Source of the DNA: Mycobacterium sp. OAS707
GTDB lineage: Bacteria > Actinomycetota > Actinomycetes > Mycobacteriales > Mycobacteriaceae
Direction: 5' to 3'
DNA: 64,000 nt
Assembly (NCBI RefSeq): GCF_014873705.1
Contig: NZ_JADBDS010000002.1
Span: 806,001 to 870,000 of the forward strand
Part shown: positions 53,013 to 62,736 of the stretch, piece by piece
Numbering within the stretch: the stretch's first letter is position 1
Layout of the letters: each line of letters begins with the position of its first letter
Position numbers and translations under genes: made by a program
The notes under the pieces: generated by a model
Seen by the model: only the letters and a program-made list of their open reading frames with translations
Told to the model about the DNA's origin: nothing
Databases searched by the model: none

Positions 53013-53912
53013 TCAGAAACCCAACCGTCCAAGCTGTTTCGGGTCGCGCTGCCAGTTCTTCGCAATCTTGACCCGTAGGTCGAGATACACCTTCGTGCCG
53101 AGCAGCTTCTCGATCTGCGTGCGGGCCGCCGTGCCCACCTCGCGAAGCCGTGCGCCGCCCTTGCCGATCACGATGCCCTTCTGGCTGTCCCGCTCGACGT
53201 AAAGGATGGCGTGTACGTCGATCAGGTCGTCGCGGTCTTCGCGCGGGCTGACCTCGTCGATGACGACCGCAAGCGAGTGCGGCAGTTCGTCGCGGACACC
53301 CTCGAGCGCGGCCTCGCGGATCAGCTCCGCCATCAACGTTTCCTCGGGTTCGTCGGTGAGTTCGCCGTCCGGGTAGAATGCCGGGCCCGGCGGCAGCTGG
53401 TCGGCCAGCACCTTGGTCAGGACGTCGAGGTTCTCCCCGGTGGTCGCCGACACCGGCACGATCTCGGCATCGGGTCCGACGAGCTCGCTCACCGCGATCA
53501 GCTGGGCGCCGACCCGGTCCTTGGCCACCTTGTCGATCTTCGTCACCACGACCACGAGCTTGGTTTTCGGCGCGATCGCACGGATCTGCTCGTAGATCCA
53601 CCGGTCGCCCGGCCCGATCTTCTCGTCGGCGGGCACGCACCACCCGATGACGTCGACCTCCGAATAGGTGCTCTTCACCAGATCGTTGAGCCGCTGCCCG
53701 AGCAGCGTGCGCGGGCGGTGCAGGCCCGGGGTGTCGACGAGGATGATCTGGAAGTCCTCCCGATGCACGATCCCGCGAATCGTGTGCCGGGTGGTCTGCG
53801 GCCGGTTCGACGTGATCGCCACCTTCGCACCGACGAGCGCGTTGGTCAGCGTCGACTTCCCGGTGTTGGGCCTGCCGACGAAACAGACGAAGCCGGAACT
53901 GAACTCGCTCAT
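53013..53912 (-). CDS. era: GTPase Era
   Basis: 299 aa. G1 GRPNTGKST, switch II DTPG (LVDTPGLHRP), G4 TKID (VVVTKIDKVA), G5 SAT. C-terminal KH domain with the conserved GKGG (GIVIGKGGARLREVGTAART). Binds the 3' end of 16S rRNA for 30S maturation. Part of the operon phoH-ybeY-CorC-like-deaminase-like-era, with a 4-nt overlap upstream. Confidence 0.97.
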   Translation of the reverse strand: MSEFSSGFVCFVGRPNTGKSTLTNALVGAKVAITSNRPQTTRHTIRGIVHREDFQIILVDTPGLHRPRTLLGQRLNDLVKSTYSEVDVIGWCVPADEKIGPGDRWIYEQIRAIAPKTKLVVVVTKIDKVAKDRVGAQLIAVSELVGPDAEIVPVSATTGENLDVLTKVLADQLPPGPAFYPDGELTDEPEETLMAELIREAALEGVRDELPHSLAVVIDEVSPREDRDDLIDVHAILYVERDSQKGIVIGKGGARLREVGTAARTQIEKLLGTKVYLDLRVKIAKNWQRDPKQLGRLGF

Positions 53913-54226
53913 ACGGGTGAGCCGCTGCGGTCGGTGACGATCACGGCGGCGTCGCTGGACAGCTCACGCACCGCCGCCACGCCCTCGTCGTCAGCCGATC
54001 CGCCGACGAGCACGGCGGCCTCCAGTCCCGTCGCACCGCTGGACACCGCTGCGGCGACCGCGGCCTGCAGCGCAGTCAACTGCAACGCATCGAGTGCGAC
54101 GGGCGCGCCCGCATAGGTGCGGCCGTCCAGGTCACGCACTGCCGCTCCGCTGCCGGCTTCGGCCCGGCCCATCGCGCCCCTGGCCAACACCACCAGCTTG
54201 GCGTCCTCGGCGTCCAGTTCAGTCAT
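53909..54226 (-). CDS. Cytidine deaminase-like small protein (Rv2365c-type)
   Basis: 105 aa. Matches the position of Rv2365c. The opening [20 protein letters not shown] and [20 protein letters not shown] copy the strand-helix frame of cytidine deaminases, but the zinc-binding HAE and PCxxC motifs are absent, so catalysis is not expected. It overlaps the CorC-like gene upstream and era downstream, so it may act as a ribosome-linked structural or regulatory partner (inference). Confidence 0.8.
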   Translation of the reverse strand: MTELDAEDAKLVVLARGAMGRAEAGSGAAVRDLDGRTYAGAPVALDALQLTALQAAVAAAVSSGATGLEAAVLVGGSADDEGVAAVRELSSDAAVIVTDRSGSPV

Positions 54227-55508
54227 TGTGCTCCTCGGCTTCCGGGGTGGGGCTGACCAGCACGGTGCCGATCCGGACCCGGCCGCGGTGGTCGGGTCCG
54301 CCTTCAGCCTTCAGCCGCAGCCCGTCCCACGTCACCTCTGCGCCCGGCAACGGGACGCGGCCGAGCTCCAACGCCACCAGGCCGCCGACGGTGTCGACGT
54401 CGAGGTCTTCGTCGAACTCGATGTCGTACAGCTCGCCGAGATCCTCGATGGGCAGCCGCGCCGACACCCGAAAGTGCTTGTCGCCCAGATCTTCCACCGG
54501 GGCGACCTCATCGGTGTCGTACTCGTCGGCGATTTCGCCGACGATCTCCTCGAGTACGTCCTCGATGGTGACCAGGCCCGCGATCGCGCCGTACTCGTCG
54601 ACCAGCAATACCATGTGCACGCGGTCGCGCTGCATTTCACGCAGCAGCGCGTCCAGCGGTTTGGAGTCGGGAACGAACACCGCGGGGCGCATCACCGCGG
54701 ACACCTTCGTGTCGCGGCCGCCGTTGGTCGAGTAATACGTCTTCTGCACAAGGTCTTTGAGGTAGACCACACCGATGACGTCGTCGACGTTCTCGCCGAT
54801 CACCGGGATGCGGGAGTGGCCGCTGCGGACCGCCAGTGACGTGGCCTGGCCTGCCGTCTTGTCGTTCTCGATCCACACCATCTCGGTGCGCGGCACCATC
54901 ACCTCGCGGGCCGGAGTGTCGCCGAGTTCGAACACCGACTGGATCATCCGGCGTTCGTCGTCGGCCACCACGCCGCGCTGCTGGGCCAGGTCGACGACCT
55001 CACGCAGCTCGATCTCGGACGCGAACGGACCGTTGCGGAATCCGCGGCCGGGTGTCAGCGCGTTACCGATCAACACCAGCAGCCGGCTGATCGGGGTGAG
55101 CAACACCGAAATCGCTTGCAGCGGAAGGGCGGCCACCAACGAGATGCTGTAGGCGTTCTGCCGTCCGACAGTACGAGGGCCGACGCCGATCGCGACGAAG
55201 CTGACCACCACCATGATCGCGGCCGCGGTGAACAACCCCCAGCCGACACCAAGCAGGCCGTCCAGATAGGCGACAAGCAAAACGGTCGCCGCCACCTCGC
55301 ACGTGATACGCAGCAGCACAACAAGATTGATGTAGCGCGGTCGCTCGACCATGACCCGGGCCAGCCGCACCGCGCCTGGCCGTTCGTCGCGCACGAGCTC
55401 CTCGACACGGGCCACCGACACCGTGCTGACGGCCGCGTCGATCGCCGCGAACAGTCCGCCGAGGCCGATCAACGCGATCGCGCCGACGAGCGGGCCTATG
55501 CCGGTCAC
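54219..55508 (-). CDS. CorC/HlyC-type CNNM membrane protein
   Basis: 429 aa from the GTG at 55508, within the ybeY stop (GTGA). An in-frame extension to 55766 is rejected as ybeY antiframe. DUF21 membrane domain of three to four helices ([20 protein letters not shown], then [20 protein letters not shown]), CBS pair ([60 protein letters not shown]) and a C-terminal CorC/HlyC domain. Homologues move Mg2+ or are wrongly called haemolysins. Rv2366c equivalent. Confidence 0.93.
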   Translation of the reverse strand: MTGIGPLVGAIALIGLGGLFAAIDAAVSTVSVARVEELVRDERPGAVRLARVMVERPRYINLVVLLRITCEVAATVLLVAYLDGLLGVGWGLFTAAAIMVVVSFVAIGVGPRTVGRQNAYSISLVAALPLQAISVLLTPISRLLVLIGNALTPGRGFRNGPFASEIELREVVDLAQQRGVVADDERRMIQSVFELGDTPAREVMVPRTEMVWIENDKTAGQATSLAVRSGHSRIPVIGENVDDVIGVVYLKDLVQKTYYSTNGGRDTKVSAVMRPAVFVPDSKPLDALLREMQRDRVHMVLLVDEYGAIAGLVTIEDVLEEIVGEIADEYDTDEVAPVEDLGDKHFRVSARLPIEDLGELYDIEFDEDLDVDTVGGLVALELGRVPLPGAEVTWDGLRLKAEGGPDHRGRVRIGTVLVSPTPEAEEHND

Positions 55509-56041
55509 AGTTCGTCGAAATATCGAGACTTGTCCAGCAGCCGGCGGTCCTTCTCGGACTGGCGGTCCTGGTGGTAAGCCTCGACCTGGTCGGCCACCCA
55601 CTCCTCGAGCAGTTGGCGCTGCAGGGCGAACATCTCTTTTTCCTCGTCCGGCTCGGCATGGTCGTAGCCCAGCAGGTGCAGCACGCCGTGCACGGTCAGC
55701 AGCGCCAATTCTTGACCCAGCGTGTGCCCGGCCGCGTTGGCCTGCTGCGACGCGAATTCCGGGCACAGCACGATGTCGCCGAGCATCGACGGGCCCGGCT
55801 CCGGCGCGTCCGGGCGACCACCCGGCTCGAGCTCGTCCATCGGGAAGCTCATCACGTCGGTCGGTCCCGGCAGATCCATCCAGCGCATGTGCAGATCGGC
55901 CATCGCCGCGGTGTCGAGCAGCACCATCGACAGCTCAGCCGCCGGGTTCACCTTCATCTTGCGGATGACGAATCGCGCGACGCTGATCAGTTCCTCTTCG
56001 GATACGTCGATGCCCGACTCGTTGGACACCTCGATGCTCAC
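55505..56041 (-). CDS. ybeY: Endoribonuclease YbeY
   Basis: 178 aa, GTG start. Zinc site [11 protein letters not shown] (H-x3-H-x5-H) and the upstream DVMSFPMDE. YbeY is a metal-dependent RNase for 16S rRNA 3'-end maturation and 70S quality control. It partners functionally with Era in the same operon. Stop overlaps the CorC-like start; 4 nt after phoH. Confidence 0.97.
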   Translation of the reverse strand: MSIEVSNESGIDVSEEELISVARFVIRKMKVNPAAELSMVLLDTAAMADLHMRWMDLPGPTDVMSFPMDELEPGGRPDAPEPGPSMLGDIVLCPEFASQQANAAGHTLGQELALLTVHGVLHLLGYDHAEPDEEKEMFALQRQLLEEWVADQVEAYHQDRQSEKDRRLLDKSRYFDEL

Positions 56042-56045
56042 ACGG

Positions 56046-57080
56046 TCACCTTCGCGATCGGGTCCCCGACGAGCGCCGCTGAGCCCTGTTCATCAGAGCC
56101 GGCTCCTCGGACTTGGCATACGCGTCGACGATTTCGGATACCAATCGGTGCCGAACGACGTCGGCACTGGTCAGTTCGGCGAAGTGGATGTCGTCGATAC
56201 CGTCGAGAATGCGCATCGCAGCGCGCAGGCCCGACGCTGCGCCGCCGGGCAGGTCCACCTGCGTGATATCGCCCGTCACAACGATTTTCGAGTTGAACCC
56301 CAATCGCGTCAGGAACATCTTCATCTGCTCGCCGGTGGTGTTCTGCGCCTCGTCGAGGATGATGAACGCATCTGACAGGGTCCGGCCACGCATGTAGGCC
56401 AGCGGGGCGACCTCAATGATCCCGGCGTTCATCAGCTTCGGGATCGATTCGGGATCCATCATGTCGTACAGCGCGTCGTACAGCGGCCGCAGATACGGGT
56501 CGATCTTCTCGCTCAGCGTGCCGGGCAGGAAGCCAAGGCGCTCACCGGCTTCCACGGCAGGACGGGTGAGTATGATCCGGTTGACCTGCTTGGTCTGTAA
56601 AGCGTTGACCGCCTTGGCCATTGCCAGATACGTCTTGCCCGTACCGGCGGGCCCGATGCCGAACACGACGGTGTGCACGTCGATCGCGTCGACATAACGC
56701 TTCTGGTTCAACGTCTTCGGCCGAATCGTCTTGCCGCGTCGCGACAGAATGTCGAGCGTCAGCACCTCGGCCGGCGATTCGTCCCCGGTGCCGGTCAGCA
56801 TCGCGACGCTGTGTCGCACCGCCTCCGGGGTGAGGCGCTGGCCGCTGGCCACGATGGCCACCAGTTCGGAGATCACCCGTTCGGCCAGGGCGACGTCGGC
56901 GGGCTCGCCGGACAGGGTCAGCGCGTTGCCGCGGGCATGGATGTCGGCGGAGAGGATGGATTCGAGTGCCCGCAGATTCTCGTCAGCGGAACCCAGCAGG
57001 CCCACGACGAGGTCGGGCGGAACATCGATGCTGCTGCGAACGGGCGCGTCCGAGTCAGCGTTCGTCTCGCGGGGCGTCAC
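56046..57080 (-). CDS. phoH: PhoH-like ATPase
   Basis: 344 aa, GTG start. Walker [13 protein letters not shown], the PhoH segment [20 protein letters not shown], and Walker [14 protein letters not shown]. An N-terminal KH-like stretch (about 25-100) suggests RNA binding. Probably an RNA-linked ATPase or helicase; also named PhoH1 (Rv2368c). The Rv2369c-Rv2371 interval of M. tuberculosis is missing, so rsmE lies only 90 nt upstream. Confidence 0.95.
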   Translation of the reverse strand: MTPRETNADSDAPVRSSIDVPPDLVVGLLGSADENLRALESILSADIHARGNALTLSGEPADVALAERVISELVAIVASGQRLTPEAVRHSVAMLTGTGDESPAEVLTLDILSRRGKTIRPKTLNQKRYVDAIDVHTVVFGIGPAGTGKTYLAMAKAVNALQTKQVNRIILTRPAVEAGERLGFLPGTLSEKIDPYLRPLYDALYDMMDPESIPKLMNAGIIEVAPLAYMRGRTLSDAFIILDEAQNTTGEQMKMFLTRLGFNSKIVVTGDITQVDLPGGAASGLRAAMRILDGIDDIHFAELTSADVVRHRLVSEIVDAYAKSEEPALMNRAQRRSSGTRSRR

Positions 57081-57170
57081 GTGGGGTTTTCTGCCTGCTT
57101 TCTGGGTTCTGGCCTGGTTGTTTGCTCTGGAATACCCAGTTTACCGCCGGGTACGGACGCATCCCAATGC

Positions 57171-57914
57171 TTAACCCGCAGACCATCGCGACGTCAGGAC
57201 GCCGAGCGCGCCCAACGCGACGGCCGCCGCCGTCGACGTCCGCAGCACCGCCGGCCCCAGTTGCACCGCCGTCGCGCCGGCGCCGGTCAGCGCCGCGATT
57301 TCGTCGTCCGCGATACCACCCTCGGGGCCGACGATGAGGAATAGCGAATCTGCTTGTGCCACTGGTATTTCCGTCAGCTTGCTGGTGGCCGACTCATGTA
57401 ACACGAGTGTCGTCGCGCCAGAGTCGCGCACCCGCTCTACCAACTCAGCCGTCGACAACACCCCGCTGACCGGCGGAATGTAGGGCCGCCGCGACTGACG
57501 TGCCGCCGAGCGGGCCACCGCGGCCCACCGGCGCAGCCCCTTGTCGACCTTCGCCGACGACTCCCACCTGGCCACGCATCGGGACGCCTGCCAGGCTACG
57601 AAGGCGTCGGCGCCGGCCTCGGTGGCGAGTTCGACGGCCAACTCAGAACGGTCGGACTTGGGCAGCGCCTGCACGACGGTGACGCTCGGCACCGCGACAT
57701 CGACGGTCCGGCGGTCAAGCACTTTCGCCGTCAACCTGCCCTTGGCGACATCTTCGACGACACAGTGCGCCACGGACCCGTCACCGTCGCCGAGGTCGAG
57801 TTCCTCGCCGACCCTGATGCGCAGGACGTTGGCGGCGTGGAAGCCTTCGTCGCCGTCGACGACGGCAAGCTCACCGACCGCGGGCAGCGCGTCGACGTAG
57901 AACAGCGCGCGCAC
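57171..57914 (-). CDS. rsmE: 16S rRNA (uracil1498-N3)-methyltransferase RsmE
   Basis: 247 aa, GTG start. SPOUT fold with trefoil-knot motifs: [35 protein letters not shown] (GPEGG binds SAM) and [19 protein letters not shown] (LGxxxLRxxTA). N-terminal PUA-like part ([20 protein letters not shown]). Methylates U1498 in the 30S decoding region. Directly downstream of dnaJ2 (6 nt). Confidence 0.96.
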   Translation of the reverse strand: MRALFYVDALPAVGELAVVDGDEGFHAANVLRIRVGEELDLGDGDGSVAHCVVEDVAKGRLTAKVLDRRTVDVAVPSVTVVQALPKSDRSELAVELATEAGADAFVAWQASRCVARWESSAKVDKGLRRWAAVARSAARQSRRPYIPPVSGVLSTAELVERVRDSGATTLVLHESATSKLTEIPVAQADSLFLIVGPEGGIADDEIAALTGAGATAVQLGPAVLRTSTAAAVALGALGVLTSRWSAG

Positions 57915-57920
57915 GAATGT

Positions 57921-59063
57921 TCAGCGGCCGGTGAAGGTTTCGCGCAGCCGGCTGAAGAAGCCGCTGCCCGACGCCGCGCTCTGGCTCGAGCGAACCTCGG
58001 CCACGTCGCGAACGCGCTTTTCCTTCAACTTGTGCAGCAGTTCGATGTCCTCGTGGTCGAGCCGTGACGGCACCACGACCTCGATGTGGGCGTGCAGGTC
58101 GCCACGCACGCCTGAGCGCAGGTGCGGCATGCCGTGTCCGCGCAGTGTGGTCACCGAACCGGGCTGGGTGCCCGCGGGAATGGTGAGCTCCGTCGGCCCG
58201 TCGATGATCGCGTCGACGGTGACGGTGGTGCCCAACGCGGCGTCGACCATCGGCACCGAAATCGTGCAGTGCAGGTCATCGCCATCGCGGACGAACACCT
58301 CGTGCGGCTTTTCGTGGACCTCGACATACAGGTCGCCTGCGGGGCCGCCACCGGGGCCGACCTCGCCCTGCGCGGCCAGCCGCACGCGCATCCCGTCGCC
58401 GACGCCGGCAGGGATCTTCACGCTGATGTCGCGTCGCGCCCGGATCCGGCCGTCGCCGCCGCACTGGTGGCACGGGTCGGGGATCACCTCGCCGACCCCT
58501 CCACACACCGGGCAGGGCCGCGACGTCATCACCTGGCCGAGCAGCGACCGCTGGACAGTCTGGATCTCCCCGCGCCCACCGCAGGTGTCGCAGGCGACCG
58601 GCGTGGACTTGCCGTGGGTGCCCTTGCCCTGACACAGATCGCACAGCACCGCGGTGTCGACAGTCACCTGCTTGGTCACGCCGGTGGCGCACTCTTCCAG
58701 GTCAAGCCGCATCCGTAGCAGCGAGTCCGAGCCAGGGCGGACCCGGCCGATCGGGCCGCGGGAGGCGGTGCCGCCGCCAAAGAAGGCCTCGAACACGTCG
58801 CCGAGGCCCCCGAAGCCGCCGAAGCCGTTGCCCGCGGCACCCGCGCTCTCCAGCGGATCGCCGCCGAGGTCGACGATGCGCCGCTTCTCCGGGTCGCTCA
58901 GCACCTCGTAGGCGACGCTGATCTCCTTGAACCGGGCCTGCGCCTCTTCGTCGGGGTTGACGTCGGGATGCAGCTCACGCGCGAGCTTCCGATAGGCGCG
59001 CTTGATCTCCGAATCGCTCGCCCCCCTGCTCACCCCGAGCAGCCCGTAATAATCGCGTGCCAC
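57921..59063 (-). CDS. dnaJ2: Co-chaperone DnaJ2
   Basis: 380 aa from the GTG at 59063 with GGAAAGG upstream; the TTG at 59078 would add 5 residues. J domain with HPD ([14 protein letters not shown]), G/F-rich linker ([20 protein letters not shown]), zinc domain with four CxxCxGxG ([32 protein letters not shown]) and the C-terminal substrate domain. Stimulates DnaK ATPase. Second DnaJ of mycobacteria, Rv2373c. Confidence 0.97.
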   Translation of the reverse strand: MARDYYGLLGVSRGASDSEIKRAYRKLARELHPDVNPDEEAQARFKEISVAYEVLSDPEKRRIVDLGGDPLESAGAAGNGFGGFGGLGDVFEAFFGGGTASRGPIGRVRPGSDSLLRMRLDLEECATGVTKQVTVDTAVLCDLCQGKGTHGKSTPVACDTCGGRGEIQTVQRSLLGQVMTSRPCPVCGGVGEVIPDPCHQCGGDGRIRARRDISVKIPAGVGDGMRVRLAAQGEVGPGGGPAGDLYVEVHEKPHEVFVRDGDDLHCTISVPMVDAALGTTVTVDAIIDGPTELTIPAGTQPGSVTTLRGHGMPHLRSGVRGDLHAHIEVVVPSRLDHEDIELLHKLKEKRVRDVAEVRSSQSAASGSGFFSRLRETFTGR

Positions 59064-59086
59064 GCCAGACCTTTCCAAAACCGGGA

Positions 59087-60118
59087 TTACCGGCTGCCTA
59101 AGACTTCACCTATATAGAGAGCAACCGCAGCGACATTAGCGATAGTTCCCGGATAGTCCATCCGCGTGGGTCCCAACACCCCCATGCCGCCGTACACCTT
59201 GCCCGAACTGCCGTACGTGGTGCTGACCACCGACGTCCCCGCCATCTGCTCGGCCTCGGTCTCATGCCCGATGCGAACGGTGACCTTGCCTGCCTCTTGC
59301 TGTGCGGCCAGCAGGCGCAACACCACCACCTGCTCCTCGAGGGCTTCCATCACTGAACGCAGTGAACCGCCGAAGTCCGCGGTGTTCTGCGCCAGGTTGG
59401 CGGTGCCGCCGAGGACAAGACGCTCCTCGCTGTGCTCGACCAGCGTCTCGACCAGCACGGTGGCCGCTCGGCCGACCGCGTCGGCGAGGCGCCCGCTGCC
59501 GTTGAGCTGTGCGGCCAGGTCGGACACCGCGATCGAGGCGGCAGCCAGCGGCTTGCCCTCCATGGCTTGGCCGAGCCGGTCGCGCAGCTGGGACAGCTCG
59601 TGATCGTCGATGGCGTCGCCGAGTTCGACGATGCGCTGGTCGATGCGCCCGGAGTCGGTGATCACGACCAGCAGCAGCCGGGCCGGGGTCAACGCGACCA
59701 CCTCGAGGCGTCGCACGCTCGACGTGGACAGCGTCGGATACTGCACGATCGCGACCTGGCGGGTGAGCTGGGCCAACAGCCGCACAGCGCGCCGCAGCAC
59801 GTCGTCGAGATCGACCCCCGATTCGAGGAAGGACAGAATCGCGCGGCGCTCCGAGGACGACAGCGGCTTGACCTCGTCGAGCCGGTCGACGAACTCGCGA
59901 TAGCCCTTCTCGGTGGGCACTCGCCCGGAGCTGGTGTGCGGCTGGGTGATGTAGCCCTCGGCCTCCAGGACGGCCATATCGTTTCGTACGGTCGCGCTGG
60001 AGACGCCGAGATTGTGCCGCTCGACAAGAGTCTTCGAACCGATCGGCTCCTTGGTGGATACGAAGTCAGCGACGATGGCACGCAGCACTTCGAAGCGACG
60101 GTCGTCGGCGCTACCCAA
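59087..60118 (-). CDS. hrcA: Heat-inducible repressor HrcA
   Basis: 343 aa, TTG start with GGAGG six nt upstream (GGAGGTGACCATTG). Winged helix ([60 protein letters not shown]), GAF-like ligand part and dimerisation. Represses chaperonin operons through CIRCE sites. No full CIRCE is visible in this window, so control of dnaJ2 here is through operon position. Confidence 0.97.
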   Translation of the reverse strand: MGSADDRRFEVLRAIVADFVSTKEPIGSKTLVERHNLGVSSATVRNDMAVLEAEGYITQPHTSSGRVPTEKGYREFVDRLDEVKPLSSSERRAILSFLESGVDLDDVLRRAVRLLAQLTRQVAIVQYPTLSTSSVRRLEVVALTPARLLLVVITDSGRIDQRIVELGDAIDDHELSQLRDRLGQAMEGKPLAAASIAVSDLAAQLNGSGRLADAVGRAATVLVETLVEHSEERLVLGGTANLAQNTADFGGSLRSVMEALEEQVVVLRLLAAQQEAGKVTVRIGHETEAEQMAGTSVVSTTYGSSGKVYGGMGVLGPTRMDYPGTIANVAAVALYIGEVLGSR

Positions 60119-60266
60119 TGGTCACCTCCGTTTCGCAGCCAGTCAGCGCCCATTTTACGGGCATCAGCAGGGCCGATGCTCCTCGAGCCGTCGTGCGCGT
60201 GGCGGACAGCCGATTTCCGGCTAGCCTTTGCCATGTGACGCCGACGCCGCCCGAGAGATCACGTCG

Positions 60267-60581
60267 ATGATCTTCAAGGGAGTGCGTGAGGGCAAACCGT
60301 ACCCCGACCACGGCCTGTCCCAACGGCAGTGGGCCCAGATTCCGCCCCGCCAGCTGCGCCTCGACGAGTTGGTGACCACCACGACCGTGCTGGCGCTCGA
60401 CCGGTTGCTGTCGGAGGACTCGACGTTCTACGGCGACCTTTTTCCGCACGCGGTCAGGTGGAAGGGCATCGTCTATCTGGAGGACGGGCTGCATCGTGCG
60501 GTCCGGGCCGCGCTGCGGAACAGGACCGTGTTACACGCCCGCGTGTTCGACATGGACATGCCGCTTTCGCAGCAGACCTAG
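60267..60581 (+). CDS. Conserved small protein of Rv2375 type
   Basis: 104 aa from the ATG at 60267 behind GAGAG; a 13-codon extension from a TTG at 60228 is possible. Sequence features: VREGKPYPDHGLSQRQWAQI, LRLDELVTTTTVLALDRLLS and VRWKGIVYLEDGLHRAVRAA. No membrane helix or enzyme motif. Position and size match Rv2375 (105 aa). Its end overlaps the next, convergent gene by 51 nt. Confidence 0.85.
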   Translation: MIFKGVREGKPYPDHGLSQRQWAQIPPRQLRLDELVTTTTVLALDRLLSEDSTFYGDLFPHAVRWKGIVYLEDGLHRAVRAALRNRTVLHARVFDMDMPLSQQT

Positions 60582-61211
60582 CAGTACCAGGGCGCTGAAA
60601 ACCTGCCACGCCAGAATCGAATACACCGGAATCCGCTCCAGGAGACCGACCGGCCCATAGTTGTGGCCCCACACGTTGTAGTTGGCGAGGGTCAGCCAGG
60701 CGAGGATGCCGACCGCGGCGATCAACAGCGACACCGCTCGATACCACCAGTTGGCCTCTGCGGCGCGGGCGACGGTCGATGACCCCGGCACGATGGCCAG
60801 GTTGCCTGCGATGAACACCAGCAAGGCGCCCGCCATGTGCAACTGCATGCCGTCGCCTTCGGCCAGCGGCGAGCCGCCGTGGACCGTCGCGACCAGGAAG
60901 TAGCCGACGGTCGCGGCCGCGGTGAAGAAGAGGAAGACCACGGCGCGACGGCCGGAGGCGCGCGTCACCAACACGGCGCCGACGAACATCAGCACGCCCT
61001 GCAGGTAGAAGGCCCCGTTCATCAGATAGGCGTACCGGCCCCAGTCCGGGACGCCGAGCACGCTGATGTAGTGGTGGAGGTAGCTGTAATGGCCTTTGAC
61101 GTTGTCCGCGGCGATCTTCTCGACCAGCAGATACACGACGGCGGCGAGGATCCAGACGACGGCGGCGACCCGCGAGAGCTGGGTGTGGCTCGCTGTCTTG
61201 GTCACCGTCAC
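60531..61211 (-). CDS. DUF998-family membrane protein
   Basis: 226 aa from the GTG at 61211. Six membrane helices (VAAVVWILAAVVYLLVEKIA; MNGAFYLQGVLMFVGAVLVT; GALLVFIAGNLAIVPGS; SLLIAAVGILAWLTLANYNV; ILAWQVFSALVLLGLL) and the loop VHGGSPLAEGDGMQLHMAGA typical of DUF998. Function unknown. It occupies the place of cfp2 (Rv2376c) in M. tuberculosis, so this is a local gene difference. Confidence 0.85.
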   Translation of the reverse strand: MTVTKTASHTQLSRVAAVVWILAAVVYLLVEKIAADNVKGHYSYLHHYISVLGVPDWGRYAYLMNGAFYLQGVLMFVGAVLVTRASGRRAVVFLFFTAAATVGYFLVATVHGGSPLAEGDGMQLHMAGALLVFIAGNLAIVPGSSTVARAAEANWWYRAVSLLIAAVGILAWLTLANYNVWGHNYGPVGLLERIPVYSILAWQVFSALVLLGLLRKRHVHVEHAGV

Positions 61212-61256
61212 AGCAACCACGGTAGGCCAAGGCGGCAAAACCGTGCCGACGACGCG

Positions 61257-61472
61257 TCAGTCGGCAGCCATCGCCTCGCGAAGGCTGCGCGGCCGCATGT
61301 CGGTCCAGTGCTCCTCGACGTAGGCCAGGCAGTCGGCGCGGGTGCTCTCGCCGAACACGACCCGCCAGCCAGCCGGGACGTCGACGAACGTCGGCCACAG
61401 ACTGTATTGGTCCTCGTGGTTGACCAACACGAAGAAGGAGCCGTTGTCGTCATCGAATGGGTTGGTACTCAT
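61257..61472 (-). CDS. mbtH: MbtH-like protein of the mycobactin cluster
   Basis: 71 aa from ATG 61472 with AGGAG five nt upstream. Complete MbtH pattern: [48 protein letters not shown]. Founding member of the family: binds adenylation domains of the NRPS enzymes and helps folding or activity. Overlaps the mbtG end by 23 nt. Part of the iron-siderophore operon mbtF-G-H. Confidence 0.97.
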   Translation of the reverse strand: MSTNPFDDDNGSFFVLVNHEDQYSLWPTFVDVPAGWRVVFGESTRADCLAYVEEHWTDMRPRSLREAMAAD

Positions 61473-62736
61473 CACTTCTCCTGATAGGCCGTTCGGGGGT
61501 GGTGAAGTCTGCGCCGAGGATCCGGTCAGACAGCAGCCCGAGGCAACTGAGGTTGGGGAAGCCGGGCCCCTGGGTCAGTCCGGCCAGCCCGGGCAGGAAC
61601 AACTTCGGCGCGACACCGCTGACCGCGAGGTCGTGGCCAATGGCTTCCTGTAAGGGTTCCCCGGTCAACGGGCCGCCCAGCCCGAGTTCCAGCAGATCGA
61701 GTGCATCCTGGCCAAGCAGCGGCACGAACCAGAGCCCGTCGGCGCCGGAGCCGTCGATCACCAGATCGAAGCCGTGCACGGTCTCCAGCGCTTCGACGCC
61801 TCGATTTGTGCTCAGCGTCAAGCGAATTCGCTCATCGCGGGCCACCGCATGGGCGACCCTGCCGCGCAGGTGCCGAATCCTGTCGTCAGCCAGCAACGCC
61901 TCCTGCACGCGTGCGGAGAACACGCCGCGGTCTGTGCGCATCAACGCATCCCGCCGCTCGACCGGCGTCAGGCTGGACCAATCGGTCGGATCCGAGTACA
62001 GCGTGTTCTCGAAGAAACCCTCTCCGCGGGTGAACAACGTCACCTGCGGGGAGATGACGGTGATGGTCGAAACCCGGTGCCGGAAAAGCTCGTTGAGGAT
62101 CGACGCCGCGGTCTCGCCGCCGCCGATCACGGCGACGCGTTCGGCGTTCAGCAGTTCGTGCTGGGCGGCGCGGCGCCAGAACTGCGCGATGGACAGCACT
62201 CGCGGATGGCCGGGCAGGATCGACCGCTCGGCCTGGCCGGGCCCGGTGATCATCACCGCGTCGGCGTTCACGGTCTGATCGGCGGTGTGCAGCGCCCAGC
62301 GCCGACCCTTGACCGCGATCCGGCGGACTTCGCCCGCGACGACGGCCATTTCGACGTTGTCGGCCACCCAGCGCAGGTACTGACTCCATCGGCGATGAGT
62401 CGGTGCGGGCCTGCCGCGGTCCACCCATTCGGCGAACTGGCCAGTGCCGATCAGGTACGACTGCCAGCTGTGCCGGATCATCCGGTCGTCGAGTTCGGCG
62501 TTACGGCCGGCCACCAGCGAGGAGCGGTACGGAAACCCGACATCCTTCTCGGGACTGGTGCCCAACCGATGTTGGCCGTCGGTCCAGCCGCCGTCCGGAC
62601 GCCAGTTGGCTGCGACGCCACTGCGTTCGACCGCGACGACGTCGGGCACGTCGACACCCATCGCACGCAGTTCGGCGGCCTTGGCGGCGACGGCCACGGC
62701 CTTCGCGCCTGCACCGACAACCGCAAGTGTGGTCAT
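61450..62736 (-). CDS. mbtG: Lysine N6-hydroxylase of mycobactin synthesis
   Basis: 428 aa from ATG 62736, which overlaps the mbtF stop (ATGA). FAD site near the start ([20 protein letters not shown]), NADPH site ([20 protein letters not shown]), and the monooxygenase C-terminal signature ([20 protein letters not shown]). It N-hydroxylates lysine side chains of mycobactin to make the iron-binding hydroxamates. The N-terminal nucleotide motif is GAGAKA rather than GxGxxG, as in other MbtG. Confidence 0.95.
   Translation of the reverse strand: MTTLAVVGAGAKAVAVAAKAAELRAMGVDVPDVVAVERSGVAANWRPDGGWTDGQHRLGTSPEKDVGFPYRSSLVAGRNAELDDRMIRHSWQSYLIGTGQFAEWVDRGRPAPTHRRWSQYLRWVADNVEMAVVAGEVRRIAVKGRRWALHTADQTVNADAVMITGPGQAERSILPGHPRVLSIAQFWRRAAQHELLNAERVAVIGGGETAASILNELFRHRVSTITVISPQVTLFTRGEGFFENTLYSDPTDWSSLTPVERRDALMRTDRGVFSARVQEALLADDRIRHLRGRVAHAVARDERIRLTLSTNRGVEALETVHGFDLVIDGSGADGLWFVPLLGQDALDLLELGLGGPLTGEPLQEAIGHDLAVSGVAPKLFLPGLAGLTQGPGFPNLSCLGLLSDRILGADFTTPERPIRRSDEYQPIR

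Noticed and set aside
52960..53643. 227-codon leftward frame over era
   Set aside because: Arg/Gly-rich shadow in another frame of era, which has all GTPase and KH motifs.
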